Source of the DNA: Poa pratensis
Taxonomy: Eukaryota > Streptophyta > Magnoliopsida > Poales > Poaceae
Assembly (NCBI GenBank): GCA_947311845.1
Contig: CAMZMU010000020.1
Location: forward strand, 39,988,489-40,052,488
Direction of reading: 5' to 3'
DNA: 64,000 nucleotides
A program made the translations under genes and the position numbers. The notes beneath the pieces were generated by a model. It saw nothing but the letters and a program-made list of their open reading frames with translations, ran no database searches and had not been told where the DNA came from. The stretch's first letter is position 1, and each line of letters starts with the position of its first letter. This document shows positions 57,101-64,000 of the stretch, piece after piece.

Positions 57101-58764
57101 GCTGATCATGTACGTGATGTTCATGGAACGGAATAGCAAGCTATCTGCTCCAAATTTTCTTTTCCTCTATACTTTCTCCACCAGACGCACATGTAACATG
57201 GACGTACTGTATAAGCTAGCAGCCTGATCATCTTATCTCTCTCTCTTTTTTTGTTGTTGACGTGAAGTCCATGCAGTGGCAAACTGTAACAAGTTCGACT
57301 TGGTAAATTCCCTACGTGCGACAAATTCTTGAACTTTGAGCCGGCACAGTTTCCGATTGATCTAATTTTGCTTTCCTCTCAGCTCACGTATGTGATGTCC
57401 AGGGAACGAGGTAGCAAGCTAGCTGCTCTAACCAACGATCCATGTAGTACGAGTTAAAAGTACTTTTCTTCCCTGTTTAATGCTTGGATCTCTTTCTCGG
57501 GACTTGACCCGATCGGGAGACTTCGTGCATGCAAACAACTGCCGGCTTCCTTGATTGATACTGATCTGCTCTTGCCGGCTCTTGCTTTAGAGATTGTGCT
57601 GATAACAAATCCAACTTCGATTTAACTTGATGCGTGGCTTTCGCCTTATGGTGCCAATCGTGGCTGGAATACGCAGACTCGGCGCAATGAAGATCCGGTA
57701 TGGCAACGAACGGCTTGTAGCCTTGTTGGCACAGCTTCTGATTGATACTGCCCGGGGCGAAACTTGCTCAACCAGGAGCCGGGTTGTTGTCGAGCCCCCG
57801 GCCGGGTGTTGATCTGCTACGGCGACGGAATTGCTTTTTCGGCAATGAATCATCTCTATTGATTTGATCGACTTGCCTGACTACAAAACGACATCTGACC
57901 TGTAATTGTCCTCTTTGTTTTCAAAGCAGGGAGCAGATAGCCAGATACACGTGAGTAGCGCTCAAGGGCAACTCTCCGGATCACATTACTTTTGTTTTTC
58001 TTGGGACTTGATGCACTCGTAATGGTAAACTGCCGTCGAATTTTTCCTCGGACTCGTACGCCCGCGCGAAACGGACCAGCCGGATCCTAACCCGGCCGGT
58101 GGCGCTTCCTTTCCTTCTTTCTTCTTTTCTTTCGTAGCCTTGGACACCGTGTTGCATACGGATTGATTGATCCACGGGATCGCTAGTTCCACTCGGTTTG
58201 CACTCTTTCCTTCTGCGTATGTATGCCAGCATAGCTTTTGTTGAAGACTCTCGTTGGATATTTTCCTTTTCTCCTCGGGATTGCTTGACCCGGCTGGTGA
58301 GCTGTTGACTGCTTTCTTTTCTTCTCGCTGCCACATAACTCGCACGCAAACGCAGCTCAGCCACGCCCGGCTCAACGTGCTCGTTCGCGACCCTTGCAGA
58401 TTGGAACAGGACAAGACATGCTGCTCGGGTCTGTGCAGAACTCTACCGGCCGAAGCAGACCGGGTGGAATACGATGATGTCCACAACCTCAATCGATATC
58501 AGCTCGGCGAGTTGCGATCCGAATCTCTCATCTCAACTTACGTGCGCCGTCATGAACCTTGCAATCGCCGGCTCCGGGTTTGGTTCCTCCAAGACCGGCT
58601 CCTTTATTGCTGGCTCTTCTTTTTCTTCCGGCGAATCTGCTTCCGGGTTTCACCTGAAGTCATGGACGACACAATATTCTTGCTAGTTGCTGATGATCTC
58701 GCCGACGGCGACTTTCTCCATCCCTCGTAGTGCTTCCCCCTTGATGAGGACACACTTGGACGTA
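54181..58764. other. Noncoding interior of the minus-strand element
   Basis: No credible coding sequence. It contains scattered 'ccgg' words (ccggctt, cccggc), palindromic 'catgcatg' clusters near 55.03 kb, the array at 56179-56400, and a duplicated phrase 'gtgatgt(t/c)ca(t/g)ggaacg(g/a)' at 57116 and 57392. The short minus-strand frame downstream of the primer site (58720-58680, MEKVAVGEIISN) stops immediately. Confidence 0.5.
56179..56400 (+). repeat. Short-period tandem array
   Basis: About six degenerate units of 28-50 bp carrying ttgcgaagcactcttgggc and (a/c)gctaa(c/t). Units differ by substitutions and small gaps. Confidence 0.75.
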
Positions 58765-58783
58765 GGCCCCACGGTGGGCGCCA
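58765..58783 (-). promoter_or_regulatory. Primer binding site of the minus-strand element
   Basis: The minus strand reads TGGCGCCCACCGTGGGGCC two bases inside the LTR end at 58786. The tRNA was not assigned. Confidence 0.7.
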
Positions 58784-58785
58784 AC

Positions 58786-59519
58786 TGTCGTGGGGTTGTC
58801 ACGGCAGATGTTACCAGAGGTTAACTTGAGATTGGGGGCCAGACGACTCTGGTGTTCAGGAGTTGGTCTAGCTCTACGAGGAAGAAGATGTTTTTTACCC
58901 AGATTTAGGTCCCCTCGATGGAACATCCCTACATCCTGCTATAATTCACTATATGATAACAGATTACATGGTGCGCAAATGGCGATCGCCAGAGTTTAGA
59001 TGACTCCGGCGTGGCAGCTCTATCTCCTGAGCTCTCTCAATTTTGTCTATCTTATTCAGCCTCTCTCTATGACCTAGGAGCCTGCTTATATAGATGGCCA
59101 GGTCTCCTAGTCGTACAAGGTAAAAACTGGGTTATACCCGAACTAAGAGTCCTAATTTAGGTACTTCATGATCTCCAAGTCTTGAGTCTCCAACTTGTAC
59201 AAGGATTCCGGGTCTTCCAGAATCTTCCTTCTATGGCATCTTTCGAGACCCTCCTGGTGCCAGGTTGTCCTGAAACCGGGTCTGCCTCATGAAACCGGGT
59301 CTGCCTCCTGGCCGGGTCTGACTCCTGAAACCGGGTCTGCCTCCTGGCCGGGTCTGCCTCTGGCCGGGTCATCATTCTTGCCGGGTCATCCTCTGAATGA
59401 GCTTGTTGGCCCAAGTGTAACCCAGCCCATGTGGGGTGTGAGGTAACCTAGCCAGGCCTCCTGCCTGACGGGTTACGCTTCGCTCTTCATGGGTATACCG
59501 GGTTATGATTCCCCCAACA
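58786..59519 (-). repeat. 5' LTR of the minus-strand non-autonomous element (734 bp)
   Basis: Aligns end to end with 52664-53426; TATA box at 59084-59093 on the minus strand. Confidence 0.9.
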
Positions 59520-60412
59520 GGGTCCCCGTACCGCGGGCGCTCGCCCCCGGAGAGGCGCCATCGGCGTCCGCACGGCGGAAGAACGGAGACCAAGGGAAGG
59601 TACGGGGGGGAGCCCCCGGGGTGCCCGCGATCACGCCCCTTGTGGGGGGTCCTACCCGAGAAGCCTGCAAACCCCTCGGGAAGCGGAAGGCCGCGACGTG
59701 GCCCAAGATTCCTGCCCCACACCCTGGGAAGGGTTGCTTCGCAGAGAAGGAAGGCGCAGCAGACGTCACGGACAAGACCACTCACGCCTGCTACCGGAGC
59801 AGGCGTGACATCGACAAGACCCGGCGCGCTGTCCCATCCGTGCAGGCGTAGAGCTCGGCGTGATGCCCGGGCCGCAGACGAGACTTGACTTCCGTCACCT
59901 CGGTCTCGGTGGGGCAGGCGGCATGGAGGACAGCACGGCAAGAAGGTGCCATGAAGAAGGCCGGCGGCTGCCACCTGCGTCGGGGCGCGACGCGTGCCCT
60001 ACCTCGGTGGCGCGCCCCCAACACAACTACTTGTGGTGTCCCCTTGGCATATAAAAGGAGGCCATTGGTCAAGTGTAGAGTGGGTAACCATTGCTAGCGG
60101 CAGCTCTTAGTCTTAGACTGGTACTCGGGGGCCGGACAGGAGACACCTCGGGAACCTCCCGGAGTGGAACCTAGCAGCTCACGAGTGTAGAGAACGCTGG
60201 TAGTTCATCCTCTATAACTAAGCAACATCGCAATCCAACCAGACAAGCAGGACGTAGGGTGTTACGCGGCGACGCGGCCCGAACCTGGGTAAAATCTTGT
60301 GTGTTTGTGCTTGAGCTCGGGGACCGATTCCGGAGAACCTCGCGCCCTCCTACCGAACAAGCAGGGGGTGTCTAACATCCTCGGTGTCCATGTACCGACA
60401 CGCGACAGATGT

Positions 60413-61004
60413 CGGTCATAATCGTGCACTGAGTCAACTGATGCAATTTCGCCCACGAGATCATGAGCTCGCGGACCTTATCGACACGCGCAGGTCTATA
60501 TTTGACAATAAATCCCTTGGTTCGATCCGATTTTTTTTGCTTGTGCTCTGGTAACGAGTTCAACGCCACAAATTCATCCCACTCATCATTCTCAATAAAC
60601 CGATAGAGGGCCAAGGGATTTCTACCCCGCTCCAAGTACTCTGTCACGAGCATGGTCTTTCAATTCTTCCATGCCTTAGCAGCTGTAACTAAAGCCGCAT
60701 GTTGAACAACAGGAACTAAATCCGCAGGGATGCTAAAGTAATCGAGGATCTCATTTCTGATCCTTACACGCAGACAATCTGGCATTTCCTTCCAGCTTGG
60801 AAGGAGGAGAGAAACTCTGTCCCGTGCTACTACACCACAAACTGTTGAGAACTTTCTTCTGGCATTCTCCGACTCTAACGGTGCTCCGGTCAGCTCATTG
60901 ATTGAGGTCACGGCGGTCTTCACTTCCGGCCGTATGAACATAGTCCTACCCCCGGCTTTGCGGATCTTTTTCGTTGTTGCTAGTGCATGTCTACATGGCG
61001 ACAA
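60413..61004 (-). pseudogene. CACTA-type (En/Spm) gene, central domain
   Basis: Minus-strand reading: KFSTVCGVVARDRVSLLLPSW, then MPDCLRVRIRNEILDYFSIP, ALVTAAKAWKN (61.0-60.67 kb), then after a frame change LVTEYLERGRNPLALYRFIE and NDEWDEFVALNS (60.65-60.55 kb). This pattern of a Trp-rich helical segment plus the WDEFV motif is familiar from plant En/Spm-associated proteins. The reading is cut at 60413 by Tat element 2 and resumes conceptually at 46402 with the Ulp1-like part. Confidence 0.62.
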
Positions 61005-61375
61005 TTTCCTACATGGCGTATATATATATATATATATTTCAATAACTTAAAATTCAACTTAAATGTAATCTACGTTAAATGCCTAGCTATCCAATCAGCC
61101 GCTTACTTGGTGGATACTACATTACAACTCAAATGTGTTAAAGAATTGTCTAACTTGAAGCACTAGCTAAAAGAGAACATACACTCACTAATTACAAGTC
61201 TACAATGCCAAACAAGATAAACACTCGTTAACAAAGTAATCATTTATAACTACAAGGCCTAAAGAATGCCCAACAATACATGATAATCCATACAAACTAA
61301 AGATTCACAAAATGCAAACACGAAAATCCCTAATTAAATACTTAAAATTGAGTAGTGTGTAGGAGAGGTGTACGA
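61005..61375. other. Noncoding, AT-rich; probable intron of the CACTA-type gene
   Basis: No coding signal. Holds a (TA)n run at 61019-61037. It lies between two minus-strand coding-like segments. Confidence 0.4.
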
Positions 61376-61945
61376 CATGAGGTCGAGCTCGTTGTGGGTG
61401 GGACGCACGGCCACAGTCCCGTCCACAGAGATGCCGGACGCGAGCTGAGTCGTTGGACTCGCATTGCATTTCTCTGGTTCACCGCCATCGACGGCCGCGG
61501 CCGCGGCGCGTGTGACGGGGGCGTCCGTGACGGGGGCGACGGCTTCAGCTGGCGGGGGGGGGGGGGGGGGGGGTGGCTGGAGCATTACGCCACGGCTGTG
61601 GGTCCTTCGGCCCCTTTCGTCGCGAAATGGCGGCGGCAACCGATGACCGGGGGGTGGGCCCGAGGACTGCGCCACGGCATGAGGTCGAGCTCGTTGTGGG
61701 TGGGAGGCACGGCCACCGTCCCGTCTACAGACATGTCGCACGCGAGCTGAGTCGTGGGACTCGCATTGCATTTCTCTGATTCACCGCGGCGCGTGTGGCG
61801 ACGGCGGCCGCGGTGGTGGCGACGGCCTCAGCTAGCGGGGGGGTGGCCGGAGCATTACGCCACGGCTGTGGGTCCTTCGACCCCTTCCGTCGCGAAATGG
61901 CGGCGGCCACCGATGGCGGGGGTAGGTCCGAGGACTGCGCCGCGG
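61376..61945 (-). repeat. Tandem duplication, offset 302 bp
   Basis: catgaggtcgagctcgttg at 61376 and 61678, followed in both by a cacggccac...cgtcccgtc...acgcgagctgagtcg theme, then gattcaccg and gaaatggcggcggc. The second copy is about 30 bp shorter. A third partial start lies near 61930. Confidence 0.85.
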
Positions 61946-62006
61946 CAGGGGTTCTTCAATCCGTCCATCGCAGTCTTTGTGGGACCAGTGGTGGCGGGGA
62001 AGATGT
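61376..62006 (-). pseudogene. Proline/alanine-rich first-exon part of the CACTA-type gene, with tandem duplication
   Basis: The minus strand is GC-rich and codes for Pro/Ala/Arg-rich sequence (for example SRGVMLQPPPPPPPPP at the G-run 61554-61573). A unit containing FRDERGRRTHSRGVM on the minus strand is present twice (61376-61677 and 61678-about 61945), offset 302 bp. The exon is cut at 62006 by the Athila-type solo LTR and continues at 63527. Confidence 0.5.
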
Positions 62007-63526
62007 TGATGCATGTAAAATGTATAAATGAACTTTGCACTATATCACACATATTCTAATCATATTTGCATCATATAAGGGTTATATTACTGTTATTTAA
62101 TGATTTTAGGAAATAAATCAATTGTTTCCTATTTTTATGGAATTAACCCTACGCAGGCAGAAAACCCTATTTCTTTCATTTTATGTTTCAGGGACCCAAA
62201 CGTCGTCCAAAAATTATGGAAAAATACAGGCGTCAGTATTTTGGAAGGAAGAAGACGTAGGAGCGAAGGAATCAAGCAAACGGAGCGCGCAAGGCGAAAA
62301 GGGGGTGGCCCACGCGGCCAGGTACTGTGGCCGCGTGGGGCCCACTCATTTGGCCCTCGTGGCTCCGCTGCCGTCGATCTTTCGTCCACCGACTCCGTCT
62401 TGACCTAAAAACGCCTATAAAAAAGGTCCCCTGGCGTTTCGCGAGGGAGCGCCGCCGAAACACAAAAAAAAACCGAAACGGAGATCTGAAGCTGCAGATT
62501 GGAGGGGGAAAACTCCGGCGGGGCGCTGCCGGGGTGGTCTCCACCTTCTCCAACGACTTCTCCACCGTCTCCATGATGAAGGGGGAGTAGTCCACCCTCT
62601 GGACTATGGGTTTGTGGTGGTAACTTATGTATCTCTCCTCTCTTTGAGCTTCACTAATTAGTACCGTATGAGCTGCTGAACATGATTACGGTCATCTATG
62701 TAATTCCCATGGTGGATATTGTGGTGTGAGATAATATTTGTTATGCATTTACTGTTGTGTTGGATTTTTTATGACTTGTCATACTTTGGAGATATTCTAT
62801 GATGCATATGATGGTTTGATTTATGCATAATGCCTTGTTTATCTTTATCATGAGGTGATTGACACCACCAAGTGTAGATAGATGAGAGAGATGTGGTAAC
62901 ACACATGAAATATAAATCATTGCACTAGTCTCTAGAATATTGTCCATTATGAAGTATGATGTATGTGGGTACGGGATGGCCGATGTGACACGGCACAGGT
63001 ATTGAGTGACACAGTACCGCCCAACATCCTTTATCTGGGGGTAAAAAGAAAGAGTATGATGTGGGAGTGAGAGCAACCACGCTAGCCTTACGAGGGTGAC
63101 CTAGCAACACAAATAAGTACTTCTTTCAACTATGTGTTTTAGGACATGTAGCCGTTATAAAAGCTACCATTAAAACATGACAATTATGTGTACTTTATCT
63201 ATAACATGATAATCACCATAGATGAGAGAGAGGATTAAGTGAACCCATGAACCCATGTCCATTGTTCCTATAAGAGAAAATATTTGGCTTGTCCTCTTGC
63301 ATTGAAGAGGATTGGGACACTTTTACATTCTTGCTTGGTTACATTAAACTTCCATCCATCAAATCAAATACCTTGCTCCTTAAACTTGTTTAGTGCATAA
63401 TCAACTAAAACTTGTGACACTTTAGTTGTAGGGAATAGATAACTTTTCCTTCTTGTTCCTGCGGATCGATACCTTACTTCCACATTGAGAGGTGCTATAG
63501 TGATCCCCTGCTCTTGGGGGTTATCA
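62007..63526 (+). mobile_element. Athila-type solo LTR, 1520 bp
   Basis: It starts TGATGCATG and ends GGGGGTTATCA, with a perfect five-base duplication gatgt at 62002-62006 and 63527-63531. The terminal GGGTTATCA and a core promoter (CTATAAAAAAGG at 62415-62426) followed by a 'gagggggaaaact...atgatgaagggggagtag' leader are familiar from Athila-lineage LTRs of Triticeae. No internal domain, so a solo LTR. Confidence 0.85.
62415..62426 (+). promoter_or_regulatory. TATA box in the Athila-type solo LTR
   Basis: CTATAAAAAAGG with GC-rich sequence downstream. It points rightward, toward the 5' region of the minus-strand gene. Confidence 0.55.
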
Positions 63527-63618
63527 GATGTCGGCGCCGGCGCGGGGGGGGGGGGGGGGGGGGGTAGGTGGTCTTGCTCCGACAAGGCACGGGGATGGGA
63601 AGTAGATAGCAACGACAT
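63527..63618 (-). pseudogene. Probable start of the CACTA-type gene
   Basis: ATG at 63618 gives MSLLSTSHPRALSEQDHLPP followed by a proline run encoded by 21 consecutive G on the plus strand (63544-63564), then Ala/Pro. It stops at the solo LTR boundary. A proline-rich N-terminus matches the composition of the exon continuing at 62006. The start is inferred from position and composition only. Confidence 0.45.
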
Positions 63619-63944
63619 AGATTTAGGGGTTCAAAAACTATGTGGGGGGAAAATGTGGGTGCGGAGGAGGAAATAGACGGGGGCCTTGGCGAAATGGACG
63701 AAATTCCCCCGCCAAAGCGACTCGTGTCTTCCAGAACAGAATACTTCGATTTTTTTTAACCCAATAAATCCGGAGCCAAGGGCTTGACCGGTCTGTCTGG
63801 ATATGATAAAGGGTACCCTATGATAAAAGGCCATGCGGTGGGAGATGGAGGAAGCTAGCTAGCCCTAGAAGAACAAAGCATTTTCCCCTCCACCGCATAG
63901 GCTAGAAATCCATAGATCGATTTCTCGATCCACTCCGACGCGAA
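63619..63944. other. Possible divergent promoter region
   Basis: 326 bp between the minus-strand ATG at 63618 and a plus-strand ATG at 63945. It contains an ATGATAAA-GGGTACCC-TATGATAAAA inverted motif (63799-63827) and a pyrimidine-rich, leader-like stretch at 63885-63940. No element termini seen. Confidence 0.35.
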
Positions 63945-64000
63945 ATGGATCGTGGCGTCGTAGGTGGTCGCGGAGGAGGTCTCGGCCGCCGCGACATGGA
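63945..64000 (+). CDS. Possible 5' end of a gene, Gly/Arg-rich N-terminus, cut by the window edge
   Basis: ATG at 63945 opens MDRGVVGGRGGGLGRRDM and runs to the window end without a stop. The upstream leader (tttctcgatccactccgacg) resembles grass 5' untranslated regions. With 18 codons visible the identity cannot be told. It could be a host gene, a transposon gene or chance. Confidence 0.3.
   Translation, partial: MDRGVVGGRGGGLGRRDM

Larger units (their letters stand above)
52664..59519 (-). mobile_element. Minus-strand non-autonomous Tat-like element
   Basis: LTRs 52664-53426 and 58786-59519 begin TGTTGGGGGAATCATA on the minus strand and end CCCACGACA. The target copies ggatc (52659-52663) and gggtc (59520-59524) differ by one base. 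Polypurine tract CTTGGGGGCTAC abuts the left LTR and a TGGCGCCCACCGTGG primer site abuts the right one. The 5.36 kb interior has no gag or pol motif on either strand. LTRs differ at about 15 of the first 245 positions. Confidence 0.88.
46403..60407 (+). mobile_element. Tat-lineage element 2: complete ends, no pol, antisense gene retained
   Basis: 5' LTR 46403-47310; 3' LTR 52640-52663 plus 59525-60407 (split by another element). Perfect target duplication gatgt at 46398-46402 and 60408-60412. A primer site follows the 5' LTR. Interior: a degraded gag, about 1 kb without recognisable coding, then the antisense accessory gene. No protease, reverse transcriptase or integrase motif is visible anywhere inside, so it is non-autonomous. 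LTRs differ at many sites, so the insertion is fairly old. It interrupts a CACTA-type gene. Confidence 0.9.
52640..60407 (+). repeat. 3' LTR of Tat element 2, split by a nested element (24 + 883 bp)
   Basis: TGTCGGCGTACGG starts at 52640 after the purine-rich caggggatat. Only 24 bp precede the nested element at 52664. The LTR resumes at 59525 (ccccgtaccg) and ends CACGCGACA at 60407. Combined length is 907 bp against 908 bp for the 5' LTR. Confidence 0.9.

Noticed and set aside
61344..61352. tagtg as a possible right terminus of the CACTA element
   Set aside because: Coding-like minus-strand sequence continues to its right (to 63618), so a terminus here is inconsistent; no matching partner end found.
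63727..63740. Short T-run considered as a terminator or poly-A signal region
   Set aside because: A run of eight or so T without context is uninformative in plant nuclear DNA.

Overview
This window is repeat-dense plant nuclear DNA, almost certainly from a large-genome grass and most probably a Triticeae species (wheat, barley, rye or Aegilops group). The reasons are the nested LTR retrotransposons, a LARD-like element with roughly 5 kb LTRs, Del/Tekay-type LTRs beginning TGTAAC, Tat-lineage Gypsy elements with antisense extra genes, an Athila-type LTR and a Stowaway MITE. I see no intact host gene. One possible gene start lies at the extreme right edge (ATG at 63945). I found no rRNA, tRNA or CRISPR.

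Left stack (1-28 kb). The oldest visible layer is a minus-strand Del/Tekay polyprotein relic (26139-27835). A plus-strand Del-like element carrying only gag (13201-14338 and 22613-26138) inserted into its integrase region. That element was hit twice. A minus-strand CRM-like chromovirus (14339-22607, target duplication ggtag) landed in its polypurine tract. A plus-strand Tat-lineage element (8894-13200) landed in its gag. The Tat element was then cut by a very young minus-strand LARD-like element (1-8893, continuing off the left edge).

Middle block (28-45.5 kb). This is the least explained part. It is noncoding DNA containing a recurrent near-palindrome of the form GCCGACTCC-n-GGAGTCGGC, an exact 68-bp minisatellite, several large direct duplications and T-rich arrays. 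At its right end is an antisense Tat-type accessory gene relic (42136-44830), with one of its segments duplicated in inverted orientation at about 40.06-40.22 kb. Inside the block are two MITEs and a double solo LTR: a Del-type solo LTR (31722-35064, duplication gcctc) inside a Tat-type solo LTR (31371-35625, duplication gttgt).

Right stack (45.5-64 kb). The base layer is a broken minus-strand CACTA-type gene: a proline/alanine-rich first exon at 63618-61376, an En/Spm-like domain at 61004-60413, and a Ulp1-like protease with both key catalytic residues changed at 46402-45520. It is interrupted by an Athila-type solo LTR (62007-63526, duplication gatgt) and by a complete but pol-less Tat element (46403-60407, duplication gatgt). 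That Tat element is itself split in its 3' LTR by a minus-strand non-autonomous element (52664-59519, duplications ggatc/gggtc).

Every protein-like segment except the possible edge gene is transposon-derived, and nearly all are broken by stops, frameshifts or insertions. LTR boundaries and target duplications were read directly from the sequence. Family names come from recalled motifs and were not checked by database search.
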